Positions 43,409-51,799 are shown, numbered from the stretch's first letter. The stretch is DNA of 52,039 bases from JBAXAB01 sp037142735 (GCA_037142735.1 JBAXAB010000004.1:1-52039); one strand, 5' to 3'. The notes: generated from the letters alone by a model not told the origin. Translations and numbers: made by a program.

Positions 43409-45385
43409 AATATCGTTAAGAACGTCTTCTGGAACTTCTCTAATTTTATTAGGAATATGGGCAACAACAGACTGACCAACTGGATTAGCTTTGGGTTGCG
43501 GAGGTGGGACATCCACAGCTGGTTTTGGTGCCGTGTTTTCAACATCAACAACAGGGGCGGGTTTTTTAGAATCTGCAATCAAATCACGTAGGGCATTCAA
43601 TTGTTCAGGTTTAGCAGACTTCTCATTTTTGTCATTTTTTAAAGTGTCGTTGTGGAGATAACTAAGAGAAATAACCTGACGTAAATCAGTTTCGCTTTCT
43701 TTACGTTTTGTATCATCTGCAATTTTAATTTCTTCTTTTACAGCTTTTTCCCTTTCTAAGGTTGCCTTACGAATCGCGTCAGCAAGGACCATTTTATTTC
43801 CATCTTTTTGAGGATCTCTGGGTGATGGATTATGTGGACGAGCAGTCGGTTCACCTTGCAAACCTTTGAATAATTCGACACTTCTAGCAGGTCGTCGATT
43901 TTCTTCACGAACTTGATGAGCGTGTGGGGCCTGTGATGAAGCTACTAGACGATCGCGATCTTTATTACTGAAACCAGCACTGGCCACACTAGGTCGTGAA
44001 GGTGCAGACGCAGTAACTGCTCCAGCATATCCAGATGGTTTAACAGGTTTTGCATCTTTGTTTTGAACAAGTGTCGGAGCGTCATTAAATCTCTGTAAAT
44101 GCCAACCTTTTATTTCCTCCTCAACCATCGCACGAGGTCGAGCAAATTGTTCACGTGAAGTCGCAATAATTTTATCTTTGTAATTTATTTCCGGTTTTTT
44201 AGCGTCGGGTAGTCCACGAGCAGAAAAAGGGCGAGAGCTTACTCCATCAATCATTAATTTTAAGTACATTTGGTACTTACCTAAATTCACCAAATCCTCC
44301 TGAGTAAACGTTGGGGTAAATTCCTTCTCAAGCACCTCCCCATCAGTGGCACCTACACGGAAAGTAATCATGGTACCAACGTTTCCAAAAACTGCTGCAC
44401 GAACCTCATCTGGCATCTGTTCAATGTATTGGTGAGCGATTGTGAGACTTAATTTATATTTTCTAGCTTCAGATAAAATATCCGCAAATGATTCATTGGC
44501 AAATGATTGAAATTCATCCACATATAAATAAAATGGAGCCGCCTCCTTCATGTCCTTCTCGGATAGATCTGCACGCGACATGGCTGCTAGATAAATTTTA
44601 GTTACCAGCATACTTCCTATCAAGTTTGCATTGGCCTCACCCACTCGCCCTTTCGACAAGTTAATGATTAAAATCTTTCTTTCATCCATCATTTTTCTGA
44701 TATCAAAAGTAGATTTGGTTTGTCCAATAATATTTCGGATAATCGGATTTGCTACGAATTGTCCGACTTTGTTTTGGATTGCAGGAGCGGCCTCAGCCGC
44801 AAACTTGTCTGTATATTTTGCATATTCATCAACCCAGAAAGACCTCACCGATGGATCTGTGATGTTTGCCACCACTTTGTTTCTAAATTCCTTGTCTGCT
44901 AGCATACGGTTCACTCCAAGAAGAGTCGATCCAGGAAATTCCAACAACGCCAACATGATGTTGTTCAAAATATATTCCATTCGGGCACTCCACGCATCAA
45001 CCCAAATCTTTTTGAAGGCACTCATTAATCCATTGGCTACAAGGTGCCTACGATCTGCGCCTACGTCCTCCATCACGTTAAAGGCCACTGGGTACTCCAT
45101 ATCAAATGGAGCGAAATACACCACGTCTTTGATGCGATGTTCTGGAATATAATCGAGAAGAAGTTCTGCTGACTTTCCGTGTGGATCTATAAAGGCAACA
45201 CCCTCACCATTTTGAATATCCTGGATCGCCATGTTTTCGAGAAGCGTAGACTTTCCCATACCTGTCTTTCCAATAGCATATATATGCTTGAGACGATCGT
45301 GCATTTTGATACCAAATCGTAACTGCCTGTTTCTGGCATCCGTCTCACCGAAATATGTTACGCGATTTTCATCATGAGAACTCAT
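43397..45385 (-). CDS. TraG/VirD4/HerA-like DNA-pumping ATPase with long variable tail
   Basis: A 662-residue P-loop ATPase: Walker A IGKTGMGKSTLL (39-50), FIDPHGKSAELL, Walker B FYLYVDEFQSF and a sensor region AHQYIEQM. It resembles type IV coupling proteins and conserved CPR 'type IV secretory' ATPases, but lacks an N-terminal membrane anchor. Residues about 420-662 are low-complexity, rich in Pro, Lys, Ala and Asp. TATAAT (45399-45394) ends 8 bases before the ATG. It ends with TGA. No relaxase or other secretion gene is nearby, so DNA uptake or segregation is as likely as conjugation. Confidence 0.82.
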   Translation of the reverse strand: MSSHDENRVTYFGETDARNRQLRFGIKMHDRLKHIYAIGKTGMGKSTLLENMAIQDIQNGEGVAFIDPHGKSAELLLDYIPEHRIKDVVYFAPFDMEYPVAFNVMEDVGADRRHLVANGLMSAFKKIWVDAWSARMEYILNNIMLALLEFPGSTLLGVNRMLADKEFRNKVVANITDPSVRSFWVDEYAKYTDKFAAEAAPAIQNKVGQFVANPIIRNIIGQTKSTFDIRKMMDERKILIINLSKGRVGEANANLIGSMLVTKIYLAAMSRADLSEKDMKEAAPFYLYVDEFQSFANESFADILSEARKYKLSLTIAHQYIEQMPDEVRAAVFGNVGTMITFRVGATDGEVLEKEFTPTFTQEDLVNLGKYQMYLKLMIDGVSSRPFSARGLPDAKKPEINYKDKIIATSREQFARPRAMVEEEIKGWHLQRFNDAPTLVQNKDAKPVKPSGYAGAVTASAPSRPSVASAGFSNKDRDRLVASSQAPHAHQVREENRRPARSVELFKGLQGEPTARPHNPSPRDPQKDGNKMVLADAIRKATLEREKAVKEEIKIADDTKRKESETDLRQVISLSYLHNDTLKNDKNEKSAKPEQLNALRDLIADSKKPAPVVDVENTAPKPAVDVPPPQPKANPVGQSVVAHIPNKIREVPEDVLNDILKG

Positions 45386-45529
45386 TGATGATTATTATAC
45401 TCCATTATTTTATTGGGGGCTACGCGATTTTAATTGATTTTAACCAGACACCCCACCTTTTCTCCATTTAGCTATTTATTACTCTTTAAATGAACTTATA
45501 AGGCCTTTTAACCTTACCTATAGGCAAAG
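45386..45529. other. Intergenic spacer between rsmI and the TraG-like gene
   Basis: 144 bases of A+T-rich DNA without an ORF. It holds the TATAAT of the TraG-like gene at its right-reading end. I see no hairpin terminator of quality for rsmI here. Confidence 0.4.
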
Positions 45530-46273
45530 TTACTGTGGCCACACAATACACACAAATTCCCCTTTAGTCTTGACTGGGTTTGCGTGGAGGTGTTCTAACA
45601 GATGTTGAGGGGTATCGCACATGAGTTCTTCATACATTTTGGTAATTTCACGCGCAATGGAGATTTTTCTTTCAGATTGTGAGGCCGTTTCGAAGTGTTT
45701 TGCAAGAGATTCCAACGTTTTTAGAATTCGATGAGTTGATTCATAAAAAACAACGGCACGCTCTGATTCGACCATTTCTTTAAATAAAGTCTCCCTCCCC
45801 TTTTTGTGTGGGATAAAGCCAGTAAAGAGAAAATCCGATGTGGTAATCCCAGCAATTGAAAAAGCTGCTGTTAAAGCACTTGGTCCAGGGACAGCCTCAA
45901 TTTTAATAGGTGCCGCAATCTCGGTATTTTTGAGATTGATTCGACTAACGAGGAGCGCTCCCGGGTCAGAAATACCCGGAGTGCCGGCATCGGTCACAAT
46001 AGCCATATTTTTACCTTCTGATAGCAAATTAATAATTGCATCGATTTTTTGATCTGTACTATGTGTATGGAAGCTTTCTGTTTTAGTTCCAATTTCATAG
46101 TGACTTAGCAACTTCCTGGTTGTTCGAGTATCTTCGCACAAAATAACATCAACTGATTTTAAAATACGCAAAGCTCGAAGAGTAATGTCCTCGAGATTTC
46201 CGATAGGAGTTCCAACTACATACAAAACTCCCCCAACATTTGTATTTTCGATTTGAGATTCTTTAGAGCTCAT
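45530..46273 (-). CDS. rsmI: 16S rRNA 2'-O-methyltransferase RsmI
   Basis: Methylates the ribose of C1402 in 16S rRNA with SAM. It has the tetrapyrrole-methylase fold with VVGTPIGNLEDITLRAL, CEDTRTTRKLL, VTDAGTPGISDPG and GFIPHKKGRE. The 247-residue length is that of the core family without the C-terminal HTH. It starts 3 bases after the radC stop and is likely co-transcribed. Confidence 0.95.
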   Translation of the reverse strand: MSSKESQIENTNVGGVLYVVGTPIGNLEDITLRALRILKSVDVILCEDTRTTRKLLSHYEIGTKTESFHTHSTDQKIDAIINLLSEGKNMAIVTDAGTPGISDPGALLVSRINLKNTEIAAPIKIEAVPGPSALTAAFSIAGITTSDFLFTGFIPHKKGRETLFKEMVESERAVVFYESTHRILKTLESLAKHFETASQSERKISIAREITKMYEELMCDTPQHLLEHLHANPVKTKGEFVCIVWPQ

Positions 46274-46276
46274 AAA

Positions 46277-47065
46277 TTAATAATCGGCTTGAATACTATT
46301 AAATCCGTTTTTAGTAATAATAATGTGATCGAGGACGTGGACTCCGACAATTTTTCCAGCCTGGATTAATTGTTTCGTCACTTCTATATCAGCTTGGCTT
46401 GGTTCGGCAATTCCTGAGGGATGATTATGCGCCAAAATTAAAGCTACAGCATTGTGTTCGAGAGCAGGTCGAAAGACTTCTCGAGGATGGGTCAGATTGC
46501 TGTTTACAGTACCAATGGCAATAACCTCGTCGTGAATAACACGATTATGACTGTCTAGATAAATTCCGCGCATCTGCTCTTTTGGTAAGTTGTGCATGTC
46601 ATGTAGATATTCATAGGTCTCGTTTGCATTTCTGAGGACAGTAAGGCCACTTTCATTCCTCTGATATAAACGTCGCCCCAATTCACCAATAGCTACAACT
46701 TGAGTAGCTTTAACAATTGGGATATCCAGTTCTAAAGAAAGTTTTTTAGCATCAATGTGGTTCAAGAGCGCACTTGTACCGTACTCACGAACGATTCTCT
46801 GGGACATTTCCAACACACCTTCCTTGGTCGTGCCTGAATTTAAAATAACCGCCAAAAGTTCTGCCATAGACAGAGCGGCTGGACCACCTGTTAAGATCTT
46901 TTCTCTGGGCTTGTCCTCACGAGGCAAATCACGAACCCTTAGGACATATCTGTCCTGATCGAGAGACCAAGAATCTGCCATTGGTGTGGCAAAATCAGGA
47001 GACATGACCAAATCACTTTCTTTTAATTTGTAAGGTGAAAGCAGGGCAATTGATGTCTTTTTCAT
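46277..47065 (-). CDS. radC: RadC-family JAB/MPN domain protein
   Basis: A 262-residue member of the UPF0758 family. The N-terminal helix-hairpin-helix-like part includes RDLPREDKPREKIL. The C-terminal JAB metalloprotease-like domain has HNHPSGIAEPSQAD, matching the zinc motif HxHPSGxxxPSxxD. The historic DNA-repair role is doubtful. The start MKKTSIALL at 47065 follows TATACT (47077-47072) by 6 bases; the longer reading would cover this box. Confidence 0.93.
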   Translation of the reverse strand: MKKTSIALLSPYKLKESDLVMSPDFATPMADSWSLDQDRYVLRVRDLPREDKPREKILTGGPAALSMAELLAVILNSGTTKEGVLEMSQRIVREYGTSALLNHIDAKKLSLELDIPIVKATQVVAIGELGRRLYQRNESGLTVLRNANETYEYLHDMHNLPKEQMRGIYLDSHNRVIHDEVIAIGTVNSNLTHPREVFRPALEHNAVALILAHNHPSGIAEPSQADIEVTKQLIQAGKIVGVHVLDHIIITKNGFNSIQADY

Positions 47066-47108
47066 GCCCGAAGTATATACCAAGCAGGCTTAAAATAAAA
47101 TGAAGGAT

Positions 47109-47822
47109 TTAGGCTTTCTCAACAGAAATATCTGTGAAAATAAGAGGCTCCTTCATCTCATTTAGGATGCGAGCTGGGGTCGTATACATACTTCCTTCCT
47201 TAGCAACCGTCAGAGAGAGGGCTTCCGCTTTTTCAACACCCACAATATACACAAGCGGAAAATCAACAGATTTCATAAAAGGAAAAGTAACTGTTGTCCT
47301 CTCTGTGTGAAGATCACTTTGCGCAATCAAATCTGTTGCGAGGATATCTGGATTATTGAACTTACTATCAAATTCAACATTCGATACTACATTCGGAATA
47401 ATTCCTGCAATATGCCCGTCCTTCCCCACCCCAAACAAAGCAATAATTTTTCCGTGCGGAAAATCTCTCTTCCATTCCTTAAGATTTTTAGCAAACCTCT
47501 CTGAGTGTTCTTTGTGATGCTCTCCACTAAAGATCTGGGTATCTATGCAGTAAGCGCCAGCTTCGATTAATGAATTGTAGAATGATGTAGCCTGAAGGGC
47601 TGCGAAATTATTTGCTTCGATATCATCTGTGTATCGGTCGTCCGTAACAGTTACTGTTACTTGATCAGTCAATAAATCTACATCAATAAGTGAAACTACA
47701 CCCAGAGAAGATCCCCCGGCCAACATCAAAAGCACAGGTTGACTAGCATGTGTCGCCAATAGACTATTTATATACGCACCAGCATTTCCTTTTGGATCGT
47801 CGCTTGTTTGAATGCGTAACAT
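47109..47822 (-). CDS. 6-phosphogluconolactonase-like protein
   Basis: A 237-residue member of the glucosamine-6-phosphate isomerase/6-phosphogluconolactonase superfamily. It has LLMLAGGSSLGVV, VTDDRY and GVGKDGHIAGIIP, the phosphate and active-site motifs. No glucose-6-phosphate or 6-phosphogluconate dehydrogenase is in the window, so it could also be a sugar-phosphate deaminase/isomerase. It lies 17 bases after pyk, suggesting joint transcription. Confidence 0.82.
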   Translation of the reverse strand: MLRIQTSDDPKGNAGAYINSLLATHASQPVLLMLAGGSSLGVVSLIDVDLLTDQVTVTVTDDRYTDDIEANNFAALQATSFYNSLIEAGAYCIDTQIFSGEHHKEHSERFAKNLKEWKRDFPHGKIIALFGVGKDGHIAGIIPNVVSNVEFDSKFNNPDILATDLIAQSDLHTERTTVTFPFMKSVDFPLVYIVGVEKAEALSLTVAKEGSMYTTPARILNEMKEPLIFTDISVEKA

Positions 47823-47839
47823 ATATATATTAAGAGGGT

Positions 47840-49258
47840 TTAGATAATCTCTACTGACATAAGGTTTGTCTCGCTTGTCCTGTTAAATGGCACGCCACTT
47901 AAGACTACAATTTCATCACCTTTTTTCACAATCTTCATCTTTTGAAGAATTGGCTTCATCATTTTAAGACCTTCTTCGAAAGTCTTCACGCGAGGAACTA
48001 GAACTGGGTAACACGCATACAACGCACATACTTGATTGTAAGTTGTTTGATTTGGAGTCATCACAATAATTGGATGAGCTGGGTGGTGACGAGACACGAA
48101 TCGTGCAGCGTGACCAAAATCAGTCAGGGCAACGATAGCAGTCGCTTCTATTCGGTCGGCAGTTTTTGCAGCAGCAGAGGCAATCGCTTCGCTCACGTTC
48201 TCGTGATCACCTCGATCACCTGTCACCATGAATTTGTGATATGGATCGTTTTCCACCTTTAAAGCAACTCGTGTAATCATTTCAACAGCAGCAATTGGGA
48301 ATTTTCCAAGAGTCGTCTCTTCTGACAACATGATAGCGTCCGCGCCATCAAGCATACCGTTTGCAATATCTGATACTTCGGCTCGTGTTGGCACCGGGCT
48401 TGAAATCATTGATTCCAAAACCTGAGTGGCAAGGATTACTGGCTTTCCTGCGGCCTTACACTTTTCAATCATCATTTTCTGAACGATTGGAACATTTTCA
48501 TAACCGATTTCAACCGCAAGGTCTCCTCGTGCAACCATGATCATGTCTGACAATTCGATGATGTCATCGATGTGCTCAACTGCTTCCTGAGTTTCAATCT
48601 TAGAGCAAATTAATGCTTTTGATTTAGCCTTATTCAAAATATCTCGCAATTCTTTAACGTCATCTGGTGTTCGCACGAATGAGAAGGCAATAATATCCGC
48701 TTTATTCTTGATACCAAAAATAACATCTTTTTTGTCCTTGTCAGTAAGAGAGCTCACTTTTAAATATGCACCTGGTAAGTTCACACCTCTCTTTCCCTTT
48801 GTCTCACCTCCGACAATGATTTTACATTTAATGTCAGTGCCCTTGATTTCCACTACTTCGAATTTCTTTTTACCATCATCAACCATGATCATGTTTCCTA
48901 CTTTTAATTCCTTGTGAAGAGTTGGGTAGTTTATTGAAACTCTTTTCTCATCACCAACAATATTGTCCGGAGTAAGTGTAATAAAGTCCCCTGCCTTTAG
49001 ATTTACTCGTTCCTGATAGAATGCACCGATTCGGAATTTTGGTCCTGATAAGTCCTGTAAAATCGCTGCAGGAATTCCAGTTTTCTTCATAGCCTTTTTC
49101 AAGTTATCAAACTTGTGCTGGTGTTCTGCGAAATCTCCATGAGAGAAGTTCATTCTCATTACGTTCATACCGGCTTTTAACATTTTTTCTAACTGTTCTT
49201 GTGATTCTGTTGCCGGACCGATAGTTGCTACGATTTTTGTTTTCTTACCTATGTGCAT
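47840..49258 (-). CDS. pyk: Pyruvate kinase
   Basis: Makes ATP and pyruvate from phosphoenolpyruvate. The 472-residue form starting MHIGKKTKIVATIGPATES has the conserved NFSHGD, ICSKIETQEAVEH (catalytic Lys region), VARGDLAVEIG and LATQVLES. The C-terminal allosteric domain is present. I chose the start at 49258 because the motif TKIVATIGPAS normally starts within a few residues of the N-terminus. Confidence 0.96.
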   Translation of the reverse strand: MHIGKKTKIVATIGPATESQEQLEKMLKAGMNVMRMNFSHGDFAEHQHKFDNLKKAMKKTGIPAAILQDLSGPKFRIGAFYQERVNLKAGDFITLTPDNIVGDEKRVSINYPTLHKELKVGNMIMVDDGKKKFEVVEIKGTDIKCKIIVGGETKGKRGVNLPGAYLKVSSLTDKDKKDVIFGIKNKADIIAFSFVRTPDDVKELRDILNKAKSKALICSKIETQEAVEHIDDIIELSDMIMVARGDLAVEIGYENVPIVQKMMIEKCKAAGKPVILATQVLESMISSPVPTRAEVSDIANGMLDGADAIMLSEETTLGKFPIAAVEMITRVALKVENDPYHKFMVTGDRGDHENVSEAIASAAAKTADRIEATAIVALTDFGHAARFVSRHHPAHPIIVMTPNQTTYNQVCALYACYPVLVPRVKTFEEGLKMMKPILQKMKIVKKGDEIVVLSGVPFNRTSETNLMSVEII

Positions 49259-49341
49259 TGTATTCTGATGATTTATTTTATTAATATTATGCGAGAATCG
49301 AAATACCACCTGGATGACCAGGCAATTAAAATCGAACTGCG

Positions 49342-49414
49342 TGCGCGTGCCAAGATTCGAACTTGGGACCTAACGAGTATCAGTCGTTTGCTCTACCAAC
49401 TGAGCTACACGCGC
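49342..49414 (-). tRNA. tRNA-Ile (GAT)
   Basis: A 73-nt cloverleaf on the minus strand: acceptor GCGCGTG/CACGCGC, D arm GCTC/GAGC, anticodon stem AACGA/TCGTT with loop CTGATAC giving anticodon GAT, T arm CCAAG/CTTGG with loop TTCGAAT, discriminator A. The CCA end is not encoded. The flanks TGCGT and ACGCA also pair, which would extend the acceptor helix by five base pairs in the precursor. It lies about 80 bases upstream of pyk on the same strand. Confidence 0.97.
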
Positions 49415-49482
49415 ACGCAATCAAATTTCGCCTATATAGAGTAACAAAATATGGCTGAAAATCAAGGGTAGTAGCCCGAAAT

Positions 49483-49510
49483 TTGACATTATTCCACCCC
49501 CACCTATAAT
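49483..49510 (+). promoter_or_regulatory. Consensus promoter for small RNA 1
   Basis: TTGACA (49483-49488) and TATAAT (49505-49510) both match the sigma-70 consensus perfectly, with a 16-base spacer. No coding gene follows on this strand, so it points to an RNA gene. Confidence 0.8.
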
Positions 49511-49516
49511 TACCCC

Positions 49517-49571
49517 ATTACGGCCTTCGGGCTCCGAGATTGCCACCCTGCAGGGTGGCTTTCGTTTTTAT
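49517..49571 (+). ncRNA. Probable small RNA 1 (about 55 nt)
   Basis: It starts near 49517 from the promoter above. Hairpin 1 (49521-49536) is capped by C(UUCG)G, an extra-stable tetraloop only on the plus strand. Hairpin 2 is GCCACCC-TGCA-GGGTGGC (49542-49559), followed by TTTCGTTTTTA, an intrinsic terminator. No ORF fits. I recognise no known family. Confidence 0.6.
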
Positions 49572-49579
49572 ATCAACAC

Positions 49580-49607
49580 TTGACTTGATATTCAGATTAA
49601 TTATAAT
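49580..49607 (+). promoter_or_regulatory. Near-consensus promoter for small RNA 2
   Basis: TTGACT (49580-49585) and TATAAT (49602-49607) with a 16-base spacer, the same spacing as the promoter about 97 bases upstream. Confidence 0.75.
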
Positions 49608-49613
49608 TGTGCC

Positions 49614-49680
49614 AATAGAGGGGTTGCCTCTCTTGCTCGAAAGAGCCGATAGCCCCGAAAGGGGCTATTATATTTTGTAC
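49614..49680 (+). ncRNA. Probable small RNA 2 (about 65 nt)
   Basis: From a start near 49614 come three consecutive hairpins: AGAGG/CCTCT (49617-49631), GCTC-GAAA-GAGC (49635-49646) and ATAGCCCC-GAAA-GGGGCTAT (49649-49668), then a T-rich tail. Both GAAA loops are GNRA tetraloops on the plus strand and would be UUUC on the minus strand, which favours plus-strand transcription. The last hairpin meets the 3' end of the convergent MazF-like gene. Confidence 0.6.
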
Positions 49681-50057
49681 AAACCAAGAAGACAATCTAA
49701 TACTTTTGTATAATCTCTCTCCACTACACGTCCTATCTTTTTTGTTAACCTCCTCTTGTCAAAGTTTCGTATTTGAGAAACCAACGCAGTACCTAACTTA
49801 TAATTAAATCTTATTATACAGGAGTACTTTCCGTTTTTAAGTTTTGATGTGAGAGGAATCCCAATAAAACCTTCTCCAATTTCTGCGTTTATGATTAGGA
49901 CAGGTCTTGTGTAGTCATCTCCCTTTCCATATATTTCTGTTCCAACATTCATTCCAACGCTACACCACCAAACTTCTTTTTCTTTAGGGTGATTATATTT
50001 TTTATTTGAATCGATCGATATTTTCTTCTTATTCCACTTATCAAAATCTTTCTCCAT
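49668..50057 (-). CDS. PemK/MazF-like protein, no adjacent antitoxin
   Basis: A 129-residue protein whose core matches MazF-type mRNA interferases: EVWWCSVGMNVGTEIYG, RPVLIINAEIGEGFIGIPLTS and VSQIRNFDKRRLTKKIG. The start MEKDFDKWNKKK is chosen because the upstream extension is hydrophobic, unlike the family, and overlaps the next gene. The N-terminal 35 residues are a polar Lys-rich extension before the fold. No antitoxin ORF is on either side. Whether it is a toxin or a housekeeping nuclease is open. Confidence 0.8.
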   Translation of the reverse strand: MEKDFDKWNKKKISIDSNKKYNHPKEKEVWWCSVGMNVGTEIYGKGDDYTRPVLIINAEIGEGFIGIPLTSKLKNGKYSCIIRFNYKLGTALVSQIRNFDKRRLTKKIGRVVERDYTKVLDCLLGLYKI

Positions 50058-50104
50058 AATAACCGACCATACTAAAGTCACATTAAGAAAAAGTGAAGTA
50101 ATTA

Positions 50105-50386
50105 TCAAAAAAGCCAAGTAACCAAATTGGCGACAACTGACCCTCCTATCGCCAGCCACCAAGGGATTTTAAGGAGGTATTTATAGATAACTGACTCAAC
50201 GACAATAACCCCCACTTCTATGTGCCATAGAGGGTAATGATAGATTAAAAGCAACCTAGATCCTATTGGATGGGTAATCAAATTCACCGCCAAAATAGCA
50301 AAAGCTGCCCTCGGCCACTGTTTATAAAAAACAAAACCCAGAATAAAAAATTCAATAAGAATGGTGCGGAATAAGAGTATCGTCAT
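50105..50386 (-). CDS. Small three-span membrane protein
   Basis: A 93-residue, strongly hydrophobic protein with about three spans. VNLITHPIGSRLLL and a buried Glu in IVVESVIYKYLL resemble a recurring pattern in small bacterial membrane proteins, but I know no function. Its ATG directly follows the stop of the surface-protein gene, so the two are coupled and probably work together. It ends in TGA. Confidence 0.7.
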   Translation of the reverse strand: MTILLFRTILIEFFILGFVFYKQWPRAAFAILAVNLITHPIGSRLLLIYHYPLWHIEVGVIVVESVIYKYLLKIPWWLAIGGSVVANLVTWLF

Positions 50387-51799
50387 CTATTTCTTTTTGC
50401 GACGGAGCCTAGTCGCTAATTCAATAATTATCAACCCCATAACAGCAAACCCGACAATGAAGTACCATAGACTTTCAGCGGTATAAACCGGTTCGCCATC
50501 TAGTGAAATAATTTGTGGACGACCAATTGGAGGAGGTGTCGGCACCGGTCCGCTTCCTCCATAATACACTTGCCCTTGAACAAGCATATTCTTTTCAGAA
50601 TCAGGTGCCTGATCAGCATTAATTCCTCTTTGATGTTCCATATTGTCATAATCCTTTGACCATTTTTTCTCATCAAGCATTACCGATAATTCATAAGGCA
50701 AGAAAGAAATATCTTTTGAAATCAAGTAATTTCTGCCACCAACCGTAGTTGTCGCTATACCATCCATTTCTAAATGAATTCCTAAATGCCTATCAGGACT
50801 TTGTGTAAGAGTTGAATTCAAATTATCAATCGTCTTGTTGTATTGGCTTACGCATCCAAAATCGTCTACTGTCAGCATGTTCATGTCTTTTTCGCTTCCA
50901 GACTTCAATTTGGCTATATATTCAGGATAGTATTGGAATATTCGTCTCGAGTAACCTGTCCCATTCCAGGACAATCCAACAATCCTTTCAGTGATCTTAT
51001 CAATGCTTGTTGAGGGACAAGTTTTAGCTAATGACGAATTCAACAGATCATCTGCTGGATAGTAGTAATCAATTTTTAAGAAAGTTGAAGACCCATTATT
51101 TAATTTATACGCAGATGTCACATACCGAACATTGTCATTATTTTTTTCTATAGGTTCAATATCCCTAATCGAATCATCTGGATCTGGAATACTTGTCAAC
51201 AAATACACAGTTGAAGTAATTCCATTATAACCCTGGCATCTCGACTGCCATTCTTTGCTCTTTATCGTGCTACATTGAGCGACCAAATTCGTGCGAACAT
51301 AAGAAGGAAAATTTAATCCTAGATAACCCTCTACTGGGTCAACCGCAACGTCAATATGAGAACCTACCAATTCTGTACTGTCAAAAAAATCAGTCGTCAG
51401 GATTTTAGCGTTAGGATCTAAATCATTCAGGTTGTCCTGCACTGTCTCTTTCTTTACCAAGAAAAATTCATATATAGCGGGATATGGACCCTTTTCGTGC
51501 AAAGCTATAAATTTGTTATAACTTTCGACCTCTCTTTCTTGTGATGCAAAACAATGCCCTACTGTAACCTTTTTCCAAGGAAGCCTGTATTGATTTTCCT
51601 GTGACTTGGTGTAGTCATAGTAAACTTCAAATCCTTTATCGTTTAGAGATTTTAACAATGTCGGATCAAATTCCGTACAACTTGCAGATGGATAAGTTAT
51701 TTTAAATTTTCCTGCTGGAGAAAAATCATCCGCACTTGCTGTTGGGACTAGAACAAACCAAGCCAGTAATAAAAAAAATCCTAAGAGTTTTATTTTCAT
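50387..51799 (-). CDS. Secreted, C-terminally anchored surface protein
   Basis: A 470-residue protein with a signal peptide (1-23, ending TASA), a large extracytoplasmic region with several cysteines, then a Pro-rich linker (GPVPTPPPIGRP at about 416-427), one membrane span (about 444-464) and an RRKKK tail that would stay in the cytoplasm. I recognise no enzyme motif. Its anchor layout and the coupled membrane protein suggest a cell-envelope or host-contact role, which is inference. A TATTAT sequence ends 8 bases before the ATG. Confidence 0.75.
   Translation of the reverse strand: MKIKLLGFFLLLAWFVLVPTASADDFSPAGKFKITYPSASCTEFDPTLLKSLNDKGFEVYYDYTKSQENQYRLPWKKVTVGHCFASQEREVESYNKFIALHEKGPYPAIYEFFLVKKETVQDNLNDLDPNAKILTTDFFDSTELVGSHIDVAVDPVEGYLGLNFPSYVRTNLVAQCSTIKSKEWQSRCQGYNGITSTVYLLTSIPDPDDSIRDIEPIEKNNDNVRYVTSAYKLNNGSSTFLKIDYYYPADDLLNSSLAKTCPSTSIDKITERIVGLSWNGTGYSRRIFQYYPEYIAKLKSGSEKDMNMLTVDDFGCVSQYNKTIDNLNSTLTQSPDRHLGIHLEMDGIATTTVGGRNYLISKDISFLPYELSVMLDEKKWSKDYDNMEHQRGINADQAPDSEKNMLVQGQVYYGGSGPVPTPPPIGRPQIISLDGEPVYTAESLWYFIVGFAVMGLIIIELATRLRRKKK

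Noticed and set aside
49668..50162. Membrane-anchored form of the MazF-like protein (start at 50162)
   Set aside because: The hydrophobic extension is the shadow of the overlapping three-span membrane protein gene (50105-50386), and a good internal start exists at 50057.
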